This document shows, piece after piece, positions 18,034 to 27,784 of a stretch of 64,000 nucleotides of DNA; within the stretch, counting starts at the first letter, position 1; each line of letters starts with the position of its first letter. This stretch comes from Colwellia sp. (GTDB taxonomy: Bacteria; Pseudomonadota; Gammaproteobacteria; Enterobacterales; Alteromonadaceae), in NCBI GenBank assembly GCA_013215385.1, contig JABSOY010000008.1:248001-312000 (forward strand). The letters are read 5' to 3'. The notes beneath the pieces were generated by a model that did not search any database, was not told the origin of the DNA, and saw nothing but the letters and a program-made list of their open reading frames with translations. The position numbers and the translations under genes were made by a program.

Positions 18034-18981
18034 ATGGCAGGAATTTTAGACTCCGTAAATCAGCGTACTCAGTTGGTTGGGCAAAATAGACTTGAGTTAT
18101 TACTATTTCGTTTGGTCGGTCCTCAGCTTTTTGGCATTAATGTCTTTAAAGTTCGAGAGGTTATGCCTTGTCCTCGTTTAACTTCATTGCCAGGGCAAGA
18201 TTCATACATTAAAGGTGTCGCACATATACGTGGCCAGACCATTTCAGTCATTGATTTGAGCAAATCTACGGGTGGACCTGAAATAATACCTGATGATAAT
18301 TCCTTCGTAATCATCGCTGAATATAATCGTAGTGTACAAGGTTTCTTGGTCGGCGGCGTTGAACGAATTGTTACGCTAAGTTGGACTGATGTTATGCCTC
18401 CACCTGAAGGTGCGGGAAAATCTAGTTATTTAACAGCGGTCACAGAAATAGATAAAAAAATGGTTTCTATCTTAGATGTTGAAAAAATACTTAATGAAAT
18501 AAGTCCTATTTCAACTGATTTAAGTGAAGATGTCGCAGACTCAAATGTGGGTGAAAGTATTGGCGAACGCGTTATTATGATTGCTGATGACTCAACTGTT
18601 GCACGAAATCAAGTAAGAAGAGCATTAGAGCCCTTGGGGCTTACAATGTTATTGGCAATAAATGGCAGAGATGCTTTAGATCAGTTAATGGTCTTAGAAG
18701 CCGACTGTAATTCTTCCATTACCGAAAAAGTCGCTTTGCTTATTTCTGATATTGAAATGCCTGAAATGGACGGTTACACCCTAACCGCAGAAATAAAGGG
18801 TAATGAGCGCTTAAGGGATATGCCAGTTATTTTACATACATCGCTCAGTGGTGTTTTTAATAATGCTATGGTTGAAAAAGTGGGCGCTGAAGATTTTATA
18901 CCTAAATTTCATCCTGACGAATTAGCAACTGCAGTTAAAAAGTGGCTGAAATATGATGAATTTGAAAACAACACCGAATAA
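18034..18981 (+). CDS. cheV: Chemotaxis protein CheV (CheW-REC fusion)
   Basis: This protein of 315 residues couples receptors to CheA and is modulated by phosphorylation. The CheW-like domain covers about residues 20-160. A receiver domain follows at about 178-310 with the acidic pair Asp185-Asp186, phosphoacceptor Asp239 (LISDIEMPEMDG) and Lys in FIPKFHPDEL. cheV-cheR directly upstream of flgB is the usual order in polar-flagellated gammaproteobacteria. Confidence 0.95.
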   Translation: MAGILDSVNQRTQLVGQNRLELLLFRLVGPQLFGINVFKVREVMPCPRLTSLPGQDSYIKGVAHIRGQTISVIDLSKSTGGPEIIPDDNSFVIIAEYNRSVQGFLVGGVERIVTLSWTDVMPPPEGAGKSSYLTAVTEIDKKMVSILDVEKILNEISPISTDLSEDVADSNVGESIGERVIMIADDSTVARNQVRRALEPLGLTMLLAINGRDALDQLMVLEADCNSSITEKVALLISDIEMPEMDGYTLTAEIKGNERLRDMPVILHTSLSGVFNNAMVEKVGAEDFIPKFHPDELATAVKKWLKYDEFENNTE

Positions 18982-19054
18982 ACAACAGCTATAATCTCAT
19001 TGTGCAATTTCATTAATATATAGCATAACAATAAATTTAAGGCGGAATATCGAC

Positions 19055-19888
19055 GTGTCAGCCCGACAGCTTGATGATAGCAGTTATCATCAGTTTAGAG
19101 TTTTTCTCGAGCAACAATGTGGCATAGTGTTAGGTGAGAATAAACAATACCTAGTAAAAAGCCGTTTGGCGCCTTTAATGGCGAAATTTGATGTTACTAC
19201 TTTAGGTGACTTAGTTTCGCGAACACTTAGCCCTATAGAGCGTCAACTTCGTGCCGCTGTCATCGATGCGATGACAACGAACGAAACTTTATGGTTTCGT
19301 GACGAATATCCATTTGAGCTCTTGAAAAAACGCTTATTACCAGAATTTAAAGCACAGCGTACTCCTTTGAAAATATGGTCAGCAGCAAGCTCTTCAGGAC
19401 AAGAACCTTATTCGATAGCAATGGCAGTACAAGAATTTCAGCAAAGTAATCCAGGCTCTTTTTCTGGCGGCGTTCAAATTATTGGCACTGACATCTCTAA
19501 TACGATGCTAGAACATTGTAAGTATGGTCATTATGACAGTTTGGCATTATCTAGAGGTTTATCACCAGAGCGTAAAAGAATGTTTTTTGAAAACGGTGAT
19601 AATGGCATGTCAAAAGTAAAAGATTCCATTAAAAAAATGGTGAGCTTTAGACAACTTAACCTGTTAAATAGTTATAGTTTAATGGGTCGGTTTGATATTA
19701 TTTTTTGCCGTAACGTATTGATTTACTTTGCACCTGAACTTAAAAAACAAATTATTTCTCAATTTGAAGCTGCCCTTAACCCGAATCGTTATTTGTTTCT
19801 TGGTGCTTCTGAATCCTTGTCTGGTTTAAATCAAAATTTTGATATGGTGCGCTGTAATCCTGGTATTATTTATCAGAAAAAGAATTAA
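19055..19888 (+). CDS. cheR: Chemotaxis protein methyltransferase CheR
   Basis: This methyltransferase transfers methyl groups from S-adenosylmethionine to glutamates of chemoreceptors. The 277 residues comprise a small N-terminal helical domain (about 1-75) and a Rossmann methyltransferase domain with WSAASSSGQEPYSIAM, IIGTDIS and DIIFCRNVLIYF. The start is GTG at 19055 with AAGGCGGA upstream. It lies between cheV and flgB, 73 bases before flgB. Confidence 0.96.
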   Translation: MSARQLDDSSYHQFRVFLEQQCGIVLGENKQYLVKSRLAPLMAKFDVTTLGDLVSRTLSPIERQLRAAVIDAMTTNETLWFRDEYPFELLKKRLLPEFKAQRTPLKIWSAASSSGQEPYSIAMAVQEFQQSNPGSFSGGVQIIGTDISNTMLEHCKYGHYDSLALSRGLSPERKRMFFENGDNGMSKVKDSIKKMVSFRQLNLLNSYSLMGRFDIIFCRNVLIYFAPELKKQIISQFEAALNPNRYLFLGASESLSGLNQNFDMVRCNPGIIYQKKN

Positions 19889-19911
19889 CTACCTTCAGAA
19901 TAAACTCCCTT

Positions 19912-19927
19912 TGGCATAAAAATTGTA
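19912..19927 (+). promoter_or_regulatory. Sigma-54 promoter of the flgB operon
   Basis: TGGCATA-AAAA-TTGTA matches the sigma-54 consensus TGGCAYR-N4-TTGCW except for the C of the -12 element, here T. It lies 34 bases before the flgB start, right after the cheR stop. Confidence 0.7.
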
Positions 19928-19961
19928 TGGTTACTTTCATTGATTTGGAGGTAACACGACT

Positions 19962-20357
19962 ATGGCTATCAATTTTGAAAAAGCATTTGGCATTCATCCG
20001 CAAACACTTGGAGTACGCGCTCAACGCGCAGAAGTAATTGCCAGTAATATTGCCAATGCAGATACCCCTGGCTATAAAGCTAGGGATATGGACTTTAAGC
20101 AAGCATTAGCGCAAGCCTCCCAAAAACAACAATCTGGTATGACTCGTACCCATGATAAACACTTTGATGTTCGTACCGAGCTTAATAACGGTGTGCAATT
20201 TCGTATGCCAAATCAAGCCGATACAGGAGATGGAAATACCGTGGATGCACAAGTGGAACGAAACTTGTATCTAGAAAACTCAATGCAGTATCAAGCCAGT
20301 CTTCAATTTCTTACTGGCAGGATCCAAGGCTTGAAAAAAGCCATTAGCGGACAATAA
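19962..20357 (+). CDS. flgB: Flagellar proximal rod protein FlgB
   Basis: This rod protein of 131 residues has the N-terminal motif ASNIANADTPGYKARD (around residues 29-44), typical of the rod/hook family, and a C-terminal helix rich in hydrophobic heptads. TTTGGAGG lies upstream of the ATG at 19962. It is the first gene of flgBCD and stops two bases before flgC. Confidence 0.96.
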   Translation: MAINFEKAFGIHPQTLGVRAQRAEVIASNIANADTPGYKARDMDFKQALAQASQKQQSGMTRTHDKHFDVRTELNNGVQFRMPNQADTGDGNTVDAQVERNLYLENSMQYQASLQFLTGRIQGLKKAISGQ

Positions 20358-20359
20358 TT

Positions 20360-20779
20360 ATGAGCCTATTTAACGTATTTACCATATCTGGCACGGGAAT
20401 GAGCGCACAGTCAGTACGTTTAAACACTACTGCCAGTAACATTGCCAATGCTGATAGTGTTAGTAGTAGTGTTGATCAAACGTATCGCGCACGGCATCCA
20501 GTTTTTGCCGCCCAGATGCAAAAAGCTGCCGCAGGACAAAATAGTACCGGTGTCGGTGTACAAGTACTTGGTATTGTTGAGAGTAACAAGCCTTTAACTG
20601 TCGAACATGCACCAGAGCATCCTATGGCAGATAAAGATGGTTATATTTATAAACCCAATGTCAATGTGATTGAAGAAATGACCAATATGATTTCAGCATC
20701 ACGATCATATCAAACTAATGTTCAGTTGGCTGAATCAGCAAAAAATATGCTGAATAAAACCCTGCAGCTTGGTAAGTAA
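20360..20779 (+). CDS. flgC: Flagellar proximal rod protein FlgC
   Basis: This rod protein of 139 residues carries TTASNIANADS near residue 25 and the C-terminal motif NVIEEMTNMISASRSYQTNV, which forms the core helix of the rod. The length and its place between flgB and flgD confirm the call. Confidence 0.96.
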   Translation: MSLFNVFTISGTGMSAQSVRLNTTASNIANADSVSSSVDQTYRARHPVFAAQMQKAAAGQNSTGVGVQVLGIVESNKPLTVEHAPEHPMADKDGYIYKPNVNVIEEMTNMISASRSYQTNVQLAESAKNMLNKTLQLGK

Positions 20780-20800
20780 CATTTAAAGGTGGAATAAAAT

Positions 20801-21487
20801 ATGGAAACTGTAAGTGGCACTAACCTTTTAGATGGCTTGCGCTGGAAAGATGACGTTGTCAAAGAAATTGATAATAATAAAGGCATGTTAACACAGGCCG
20901 ATTTCTTTGCTTTGTTAACCATGGAATTATCTCATCAGGATCCAACTAAGCCTGTTGAAAACAATGAAATGATCTCTCAAATGACCGCATTTTCAACGAC
21001 AGATGGTATATCACAGCTGAACGATCAATTTACAACATTTGCATCATCAATGTCGTCAAGTCAAGCACTGCAAGCTTCCTCACTTGTTGGTCGTAGTGTT
21101 TTGGTTGATGATAATGTTTTTGGTATGACTGAAGGTGAGGCTGTTAAAGGTAAAATGATCACCGATGAGCCTGCCAGTAACGTTAATATTTACGTTGAAA
21201 ATACCAAGGGTGAATTAATTCAAACCGTACCTGTAGGTAGTGTTGCCGCAGGAGAATTTAACTTTACTTGGGACGGTAATATGGCTAATGGCGAGCCTGC
21301 GCCTGAAGGGGCATATCGTTTTAGGATCGCTGGCTTAGTTAATGGTGAAGCATCTGAGTTACAAGCGATGACCTATCGTAAAGTTGATAGTGTGACGTTA
21401 TCCGGAGCAGGAGGTAATATTTTATTAAATCTTAATGGTGGCAGTTCCATGGCACTAACAGATGTGGTGGAAGTATCAGAAGGTTAA
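20801..21487 (+). CDS. flgD: Hook assembly scaffold protein FlgD
   Basis: This hook cap, needed for polymerisation of FlgE, has 228 residues. The N-terminal QADFFALLTMELSHQDPTKPVENNEM segment is the FlgD signature. The C-terminal part contains the FlgD Ig-like/TUDOR region (FNFTWDGNMANGEPAPEG-AYRF). AGGTGGAATA lies upstream of ATG 20801. Confidence 0.95.
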   Translation: METVSGTNLLDGLRWKDDVVKEIDNNKGMLTQADFFALLTMELSHQDPTKPVENNEMISQMTAFSTTDGISQLNDQFTTFASSMSSSQALQASSLVGRSVLVDDNVFGMTEGEAVKGKMITDEPASNVNIYVENTKGELIQTVPVGSVAAGEFNFTWDGNMANGEPAPEGAYRFRIAGLVNGEASELQAMTYRKVDSVTLSGAGGNILLNLNGGSSMALTDVVEVSEG

Positions 21488-21603
21488 ATTTGAATAGTTA
21501 GACAGTACAAGAAGCAATTTAAACCACGGTTATTTCAATGTAACGTGGATACTCGAAAATCGGAAATAATTAAGATAAACAGTTTTTTATATGAGGTGCA
21601 ATT

Positions 21604-23025
21604 ATGTCATTTAATATAGCGTTGAGCGGATTGAACGCTGCTCAAAAAGATTTGGATGTTACATCAAATAACATCGCTAACGTAAATACCACTGGCTTTA
21701 AAGAGTCACGAGCAGAATTTGTTGATGTCTATGCCGCATCTTTACTTGCTTCAGGCAAAACTAAAGTAGGTGACGGTGTTTTGACGGCTGATGTTGCGCA
21801 GCAGTTTCAGCAAGGTAGTATTCAATTTACCAATAACGCGTTAGATTTAGCTATTACAGGTAATGGCTTTTATGCAGTAGTACCTGAGCTTGACTCTTTA
21901 GAAACCTCGTACACGCGAGCGGGGCAGTTTAAATTAAACGACAGTAATTTCGTCGTCAACTCGGCAGGTGAACATTTATTAGGTTTTCCTGTAAATCCTG
22001 ATGGAACATCTGCTTCGGTTAGTTTAAGTACCGCAGAGCCAATCAGAATTCCTACAGCATCTGGAGCACCGCAGAAAACCAGTGAAGTAGATGTGCGAAT
22101 GAACTTGCCTGCAGGCGATTCATATATTGCTACTGCCCCTGGTAACTTTGATCCCGATGATCCACTAACCTTTAATCATTCAACATCAGTCACTATATTT
22201 GATTCATTGGGTGATAGTCATATTATGACTTATTATTTTGTTAAAGATAATCCTGCCACTGATTCTAATGAATGGATGATGTTTGCTGGCGTTGATGGTG
22301 TACCTATTGATTTAGCTGATCCAGGCGGACAAACTGATCCTGATCCATCTATTCCACCAGCTGTTCCACCTGCAATAACAAATCCGCAAGGTGGTGCTGT
22401 TTCAGGGCCGCTATCTGCTGGTGGTGGTGTAACAGGTATACGGATGTATTTTGATTCTTCTGGCGATTTTGTCGCGCAATTACCTATGCCTGCGGACGGA
22501 GGCATTACTACTATTGCATTAGGGCCAACCATTTTATCTAATGGCGCCGATCCTACCCAAACTGTTAAAATTAATTTCAACTTAGATCCATTAGGACCTA
22601 ATCCGAATGAACCTACTCAGTTTGCTTCAAACTTTGAAGTGACCTCATTAGAGCAAGATGGTTTGGCTGTTGGCCGTTTAACGGGTATTGATATTGGTAA
22701 CGATGGCTTAATAAGAGCAACGTACAGTAATGGCACATCAGAGCCATTATCTCGTATTGCTTTAGTTAACTTTGCTAATGAACAAGGTTTAACTCAAATC
22801 GGTAATTCCTCTTGGAAAGAAAGTATCAGTTCTGGAGAAGCGCTTGCAGGTGAAGCAGGATCCGGCACTTTTGGTACCATCAATTCATCAGCGTTAGAGC
22901 AGTCAAATGTTAACTTAACGACAGAGTTAATTGATTTAATTTCAGCACAACGAAATTTCCAAGCTAACTCCCGTGCATTAGAAGTCGATAATCAACTCAA
23001 TCAAACTATCTTACAAATTCGATAA
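21604..23025 (+). CDS. flgE: Flagellar hook protein FlgE
   Basis: This protein builds the flexible hook. The 473 residues begin with SGLNAAQKDLDVTSNNIANVNTTGFK and end with the rod/hook C-terminal helix (LISAQRNFQANSRALE). The central outer domain contains a Pro/Gly-rich stretch at about residues 240-280 (many P, D, G), which is longer than in short hook proteins. A 116-base gap separates it from flgD, and a terminator-like hairpin follows, so it may be the last gene of flgBCDE. Confidence 0.96.
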   Translation: MSFNIALSGLNAAQKDLDVTSNNIANVNTTGFKESRAEFVDVYAASLLASGKTKVGDGVLTADVAQQFQQGSIQFTNNALDLAITGNGFYAVVPELDSLETSYTRAGQFKLNDSNFVVNSAGEHLLGFPVNPDGTSASVSLSTAEPIRIPTASGAPQKTSEVDVRMNLPAGDSYIATAPGNFDPDDPLTFNHSTSVTIFDSLGDSHIMTYYFVKDNPATDSNEWMMFAGVDGVPIDLADPGGQTDPDPSIPPAVPPAITNPQGGAVSGPLSAGGGVTGIRMYFDSSGDFVAQLPMPADGGITTIALGPTILSNGADPTQTVKINFNLDPLGPNPNEPTQFASNFEVTSLEQDGLAVGRLTGIDIGNDGLIRATYSNGTSEPLSRIALVNFANEQGLTQIGNSSWKESISSGEALAGEAGSGTFGTINSSALEQSNVNLTTELIDLISAQRNFQANSRALEVDNQLNQTILQIR

Positions 23026-23030
23026 GTAAA

Positions 23031-23053
23031 GCTATAAAATAATATTTTATAGC
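23031..23053. repeat. 23-bp perfect palindrome after flgE
   Basis: GCTATAAAATA-a-TATTTTATAGC lies six bases after the flgE stop. Its AT-rich arms could form a mild hairpin or a protein-binding site. A stronger terminator-like hairpin follows. Confidence 0.6.
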
Positions 23054-23064
23054 GGTTTGAAAGT

Positions 23065-23098
23065 AGAGATAAAGCATGTGAATGTTTTATCTCTTTTC
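23065..23098 (+). terminator. Terminator hairpin ending flgBCDE
   Basis: AGAGATAAA (23065-23073) pairs with TTTATCTCT (23086-23094) and is followed by TTTCATTTCC. With the sigma-54 promoter just downstream it marks a boundary between the flgBCDE and flgF transcription units. Confidence 0.65.
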
Positions 23099-23136
23099 AT
23101 TTCCATATCATCATTTCCTCCCCATCATATTTCTTC

Positions 23137-23152
23137 TGGCACTGTTATTGCA
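23137..23152 (+). promoter_or_regulatory. Sigma-54 promoter of the flgFGHIJ operon
   Basis: TGGCACT-GTTA-TTGCA matches the sigma-54 consensus with exact TGGCAC and TTGCA elements and GG-to-GC spacing of ten. It lies 35 bases before the flgF start, so an RpoN-dependent start for flgF onward is likely. Confidence 0.85.
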
Positions 23153-23187
23153 TTTCTCATAATAAGATACAATTTTAGAGAACTGTT

Positions 23188-23931
23188 ATGGACAAAATGC
23201 TTTATATCGCTATGAGCGGTGCGAAACAGAATATGCTTGCGTTAGCAGTTAATGCTAACAACCTTGCTAACGCCAAAACTACTGGGTTTAAAGCTGATTT
23301 AGCCCAAGCTCGTTCTATGCAAGCTTTTGGTGAAGGTCTGCCTTCTCGGGTATTTTCCATGACAGAAAAAGCAAGCCAAAACTTTGACAGTGGTGCTTTA
23401 CTTCATACCTCACGTGATCTTGACCTCGCTATTCAAGGTCCTGGTTGGTTTGCAGTACAAGCTGAAGACGGTACTGAAGGTTACACCCGTGATGGTCAAT
23501 TTCGCATGAATCAAGAGGGGGCTTTAGAAACCTCTGAAGGCGAATTGGTTATGGGAGAAACCGGGCCAATCTTTATACCGCTACCTGTAAATAATATTAA
23601 TATTAGTAAAGATGGCACCATAATGGTTCAGCCTGAAGGTGCGCCAAGCTCGGTACAAGAAGAGGTTGGTCGAATCAAAATGGTCAATCCCCGCGTACAA
23701 GAGTTAACCAAAGGTGCTGATGGTTTGTTTCGTCGAAAGGATGGCTTTAATGAAAATGCTGACGTTAATGTCAAAGTAGAGAATGGCATGCTGGAATCAA
23801 GTAACGTTAATCCTATCAGAGAAATGACCGCGATGATTTCACTACAGCGCCAGTTTGAGATGCAATTAAAACTAATGAAAACAGCCGAAGAAATCGATGC
23901 AAGTTCAGCATCATTGTTGCGTGCTTTCTAA
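23188..23931 (+). CDS. flgF: Flagellar proximal rod protein FlgF
   Basis: This rod protein of 247 residues has NANNLANAKTTGFKAD near residue 27 and MTAMISLQRQFEMQLKLMKTAEE near the C-terminus. It is the first gene after the sigma-54 promoter at 23137. ATG at 23188 is preceded by TAGAGAACTG, a modest ribosome binding site. Confidence 0.95.
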   Translation: MDKMLYIAMSGAKQNMLALAVNANNLANAKTTGFKADLAQARSMQAFGEGLPSRVFSMTEKASQNFDSGALLHTSRDLDLAIQGPGWFAVQAEDGTEGYTRDGQFRMNQEGALETSEGELVMGETGPIFIPLPVNNINISKDGTIMVQPEGAPSSVQEEVGRIKMVNPRVQELTKGADGLFRRKDGFNENADVNVKVENGMLESSNVNPIREMTAMISLQRQFEMQLKLMKTAEEIDASSASLLRAF

Positions 23932-23959
23932 TTTAAATAAATAATTTTTGAGGTGATTT

Positions 23960-24748
23960 ATGAACCCAGCATTATGGATAAGTAAAACAGGATTAGATGC
24001 GCAGTCTAAAGATATTGCGGTAATTTCTAATAACTTAGCTAACGCGAGTACTATTGGTTATAAGAAAAGTCGTGCGGTATTTGAAGATTTACTTTATCAA
24101 ACGATTAATCAACCAGGTGGGCGCTCAGCACAAGATACTGAAATGCCATCGGGATTAATGCTTGGTGCAGGTACAAAAGTGGTCGCCACGCAAAAGATTC
24201 ATACCCAAGGTGACATGCAAACTACCGACAACGCTTTGGACTTAATGATCCAAGGTGAAGGTTTTTTTGAAGTACAGTTACCTGATGGTACATCGTCTTA
24301 TTCACGAAATGGTCAATTCACCATGGATGATGAAGGCAATATAGTAACGCCAGGCGCGGGTTATTTACTTCAACCACAAATAACTATTCCTGAAGATGCG
24401 TTAAGTATCATTATCTCTCAAGATGGTGAAGTGTCGGTCACTTTACAAGGCCAGCCAGATCCTGCCGTTATAGGACAAATTAACACGGTTAATTTTGTTA
24501 ATCCTACGGGCTTACAACCTATTGGCCAAAATTTATATGTTGAAACAGCGGTCAGTGGCACGCCTCAAGAAGGTGTTCCCGGCTTAGAAGGCTTTGGCAT
24601 GATAGTACAAGGTGCACTAGAAACTTCTAATGTGAACACCACAGAAGAATTAGTTAATTTGATTGAAAGCCAACGGGTTTATGAAATGAACTCAAAGGTT
24701 ATTTCAGCAGTAGATCAAATGCTTAGTTATATTAATCAGCAGTTATAG
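23960..24748 (+). CDS. flgG: Flagellar distal rod protein FlgG
   Basis: This is the distal rod subunit of 262 residues, the family's normal length. It begins NPALWISKTGLDAQSKDIAVISNNLANAST and ends with VNLIESQRVYEMNSKVISAVDQMLSYINQQL. TGAGGTGA lies upstream of ATG. flgG follows flgF by 28 bases and precedes flgH. Confidence 0.97.
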   Translation: MNPALWISKTGLDAQSKDIAVISNNLANASTIGYKKSRAVFEDLLYQTINQPGGRSAQDTEMPSGLMLGAGTKVVATQKIHTQGDMQTTDNALDLMIQGEGFFEVQLPDGTSSYSRNGQFTMDDEGNIVTPGAGYLLQPQITIPEDALSIIISQDGEVSVTLQGQPDPAVIGQINTVNFVNPTGLQPIGQNLYVETAVSGTPQEGVPGLEGFGMIVQGALETSNVNTTEELVNLIESQRVYEMNSKVISAVDQMLSYINQQL

Positions 24749-24765
24749 CGTTTAAGGAAATTCTT

Positions 24766-25449
24766 ATGAAAATATCCATGACATTATTTATACTACTTTT
24801 ATCAATAAGCGGTTGTGCCAGCGTTGAACAGGCAAAAACGTTACCCGATGATCCAGATTTTGCGCCCATTTTGCCAGAAATGGAAGAAGCGTCAATAATT
24901 CCTACAGGTTCACTTTTTAAAGCTAATTACGTGAATAATATTTATTCAGATTCTAAAGCGCATCGTGTTGGTGACATAATTTCAGTTATTTTAAATGAAA
25001 GTACTCAAGCACAGAAAAATGCTAAAACAGAAGTGAAGAAAGAGAGTAGTGCAAAGTTAGACCCTATTATTGGCTTTGGTGGCTTACCGGTAAATTTTAA
25101 AAGTGGTGCCATTCAATTTGGTTATAACCAAGAATCTGATTTTAAAGGTGATTCAAAATCTAATCAGGGTAATAGCTTAAATGGACATATTTCTGTTCAC
25201 GTTTTACGCGTTTTACCTAATGGTAATTTGATGATTCGTGGTGAAAAATGGATGACTTTAAATAACGGTGATGAATACATTCGTCTAACCGGCATTATTC
25301 GTGCGCAAGATATAAGTTCAAGTAATACGATTATTTCTAGCAAAATTGCTAATGCTCGCATTCAATATGCTGGTACAGGTACCTTTGCAGATGTACAGGA
25401 GCAAGGTTGGTTATCAAAATTCTTTAGTAGTTCTTGGTGGCCATTGTAG
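24766..25449 (+). CDS. flgH: Flagellar L-ring lipoprotein FlgH
   Basis: This outer-membrane L-ring subunit has 227 residues. The signal peptide ends in the lipobox SGC (Cys at about residue 17). Conserved segments are HRVGDIISVILNEST and LRVLPNGNLMIRGEKW...GIIRAQDI. It sits between flgG and flgI as expected. Confidence 0.96.
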   Translation: MKISMTLFILLLSISGCASVEQAKTLPDDPDFAPILPEMEEASIIPTGSLFKANYVNNIYSDSKAHRVGDIISVILNESTQAQKNAKTEVKKESSAKLDPIIGFGGLPVNFKSGAIQFGYNQESDFKGDSKSNQGNSLNGHISVHVLRVLPNGNLMIRGEKWMTLNNGDEYIRLTGIIRAQDISSSNTIISSKIANARIQYAGTGTFADVQEQGWLSKFFSSSWWPL

Positions 25450-25484
25450 TTTTTGCTTAATTTAGTTTTCTAGAAGGTATTATT

Positions 25485-26609
25485 ATGAACATTTTTTTAA
25501 CTAACATAAAAGTGGCAATAATCGCGCTAACAGTTGCGTTAAGTTTTATGAGTCACGCTCAGCGTATTAAAGACTTAGCTGATGTAGCAGGCGTTCGAAG
25601 TAATCAATTGGTCGGTTATGGCTTAGTCGTTGGTTTACCGGGCACAGGCGAGCAAAGCCCGTTTACCGAACAAAGTTTTAAAACTATGCTCAGTAATTTT
25701 GGTATTACTATGCCAGCTAATTTAAAACCAAAAATTAAAAATGTAGCCGCGGTTGCTGTTCATGCTGAGCTAGCTGCTTTTGCCAAACCAGGGCAGAGAA
25801 TTGATATAACAGTTTCCTCGATGGGGAGTGCATCAAGCTTACGTGGTGGTACGTTATTGCAAACTATTTTAATGGGTATTGATGGTAATGCTTATGCCGT
25901 AGGTCAAGGGAGCCTAGTGGTTAGTGGTTTAGGGGCTGAAGGACTTGATGGTTCGAAAGTTATTGTTAATACACCAACCGTTGGACGCATTGCTAATGGA
26001 GCAACCGTAGAACGTGAAGTGATTTCACCTTTCTCTATGGGCGATTACATTACTTTTAATTTACACAACTCTGACTTTAGTAGTGCTAGAAGTTTAGAGC
26101 GAGTCATAAATAGTGAATTTGCTAATATAAATGACCCTACCACTTTTATTGCCCGCGCCATTGATGCAACCTCCATTCAGGTTAATGCGCCAAGAGATGC
26201 GAGTCAACGTGTAAGTTTTCTGGCCGCATTAGAAAACTTAGAGTTTGAACCTTCACGGCCTGCGGCAAAAGTTATTGTTAATTCACGAACCGGTACCATT
26301 GTTATTGGCTCTGACGTACGTTTATTACCTGCGGCCATTACCCATGGTGGCATTACTGTCACGATTAATGAATCTGTAGATGTATCACAACCCAATGCTT
26401 TTGCTGATGGTGAAACAGTCACTACGAATCAAACAGTCGTTAACGTGAATAAAGATGATAACCGGATGTTTGTTTTTGATCCTGGCGTTTCTTTAGATAC
26501 TTTAGTCAGAGCGATTAATGAAATTGGAGCAGGCCCAGGCGATGTAATGGCGATTTTAGAAGCTTTGTCTCAAGCGGGCGCATTACGTGGAGAATTGATC
26601 ATTATTTAA
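25485..26609 (+). CDS. flgI: Flagellar P-ring protein FlgI
   Basis: This periplasmic P-ring subunit has 374 residues with a Sec signal peptide (about residues 1-25, ending SHA-Q). The first mature segment [29 protein letters not shown] is the FlgI signature, and the C-terminus ends in LRGELIII. It needs the FlgA chaperone encoded at 17160. It is followed after 15 bases by flgJ. Confidence 0.97.
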   Translation: MNIFLTNIKVAIIALTVALSFMSHAQRIKDLADVAGVRSNQLVGYGLVVGLPGTGEQSPFTEQSFKTMLSNFGITMPANLKPKIKNVAAVAVHAELAAFAKPGQRIDITVSSMGSASSLRGGTLLQTILMGIDGNAYAVGQGSLVVSGLGAEGLDGSKVIVNTPTVGRIANGATVEREVISPFSMGDYITFNLHNSDFSSARSLERVINSEFANINDPTTFIARAIDATSIQVNAPRDASQRVSFLAALENLEFEPSRPAAKVIVNSRTGTIVIGSDVRLLPAAITHGGITVTINESVDVSQPNAFADGETVTTNQTVVNVNKDDNRMFVFDPGVSLDTLVRAINEIGAGPGDVMAILEALSQAGALRGELIII

Positions 26610-26624
26610 TGGTCAATAAACCTT

Positions 26625-27728
26625 ATGACTTCTCCTACTAACTCTTCATTTTCTTCATTTTCGCCGCAAGCATCGGTGACCGCTAATTCGCAGAATTTTT
26701 TAGACATCAATGGTTTGAATTCTATTCGACAGCAGTCAAAAGAAACCGATAAAGCCTCAAAAGATGCAGCACTGCAAAACGCAGCTAAGCAATTTGAAGC
26801 GATTTTTATGCAAATGCTATTGAAAAGCATGCGTAAAGCACAAGAAGTTTTAGAGTCAGACAGCCCATTTAATTCCGAAAGCACTAAGTTTTACCGTGAT
26901 ATGCATGATCAGCAAATGTCATTAGAGTTATCTAGTAATGGATCGCTTGGTTTGTCTGATTTGATCATTCGACAATTAGGTGGTGATACGGATAACTTCA
27001 CGCCACAATCACTGTTACGCAGCGATACTCGTTTCAGCAAAAGTAATGGTTTACTTAACGATCTAGAAAACAAGGGTAAATCAATTGTTTCAGAAGGGAT
27101 CCTTATTTCTGGTGAGGATCGTCAAACAAATGACTCTGCCAACAAACAGAAGACATCATTCAGTATGCCCCAACGACAACCTTCTGCAGACAAAACAATA
27201 AATTCATCAAATACAGATAAATCAGTATATCAAACCCTTGCTATGCAAGAACCTGAGTATCAACAGCCTAAAGATTTTGTTCATGCACTTACCGAGGGAG
27301 CTAAGCGTGTTGAAGAAAAACTTAATGTTCCATTTGAAGTAGTTATTGCTCAAGCAGCATTAGAAACTGGTTGGGGCCAGAAAATCATCAAGACAGAAAA
27401 CGGTAGTAGCTCTAATAATTTATTCAATATTAAAGCCGATAAACGTTGGCATGGCGACAAAACGAATAAAGAAACACTCGAATTTGAACAAGGCGCGATG
27501 GTTAAAAAGAGCGAACCTTTCAGAGTTTATGAAACCGTTACTGAAAGCATCAATGATTATATTAACTTTCTTTCAAATAATGACCGTTATAAACCAGCAT
27601 TAGAAAAAGCTAACGATGTGGAACACTTCCTGCATAACCTACAGAGTGCTGGTTATGCGACGGATCCCAAATACGCAGAAAAAATTATGGGAACACTTCG
27701 AACCGTAACCAGTTTATTGAATAAGTAA
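26625..27728 (+). CDS. flgJ: Flagellar rod-cap / peptidoglycan hydrolase FlgJ
   Basis: This two-domain protein of 367 residues has a rod-binding N-terminal domain (about 30-110, AAKQFEAIFMQMLLKSMRKA) and a C-terminal glucosaminidase domain (about 205-367) with QAALETGWGQ containing the catalytic Glu, NLFNIKA and YINFLSNNDRY. It opens the cell wall for rod growth. A Ser/Gln-rich linker lies between the domains. The ribosome binding site is weak, suggesting coupling to flgI. Confidence 0.95.
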   Translation: MTSPTNSSFSSFSPQASVTANSQNFLDINGLNSIRQQSKETDKASKDAALQNAAKQFEAIFMQMLLKSMRKAQEVLESDSPFNSESTKFYRDMHDQQMSLELSSNGSLGLSDLIIRQLGGDTDNFTPQSLLRSDTRFSKSNGLLNDLENKGKSIVSEGILISGEDRQTNDSANKQKTSFSMPQRQPSADKTINSSNTDKSVYQTLAMQEPEYQQPKDFVHALTEGAKRVEEKLNVPFEVVIAQAALETGWGQKIIKTENGSSSNNLFNIKADKRWHGDKTNKETLEFEQGAMVKKSEPFRVYETVTESINDYINFLSNNDRYKPALEKANDVEHFLHNLQSAGYATDPKYAEKIMGTLRTVTSLLNK

Positions 27729-27734
27729 ATAGGT

Positions 27735-27763
27735 AATCCAGTCAGCAAGATAAACTGGATTTT
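27735..27763 (+). terminator. Hairpin between flgJ and flgK
   Basis: AATCCAGT (27735-27742) pairs with ACTGGATT (27754-27761) and is followed by TTGG. It is a weak terminator or attenuator that would reduce read-through from the rod and ring genes into flgK. Confidence 0.45.
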
Positions 27764-27784
27764 GGTTAGGTTAGGAGTGAAGTC

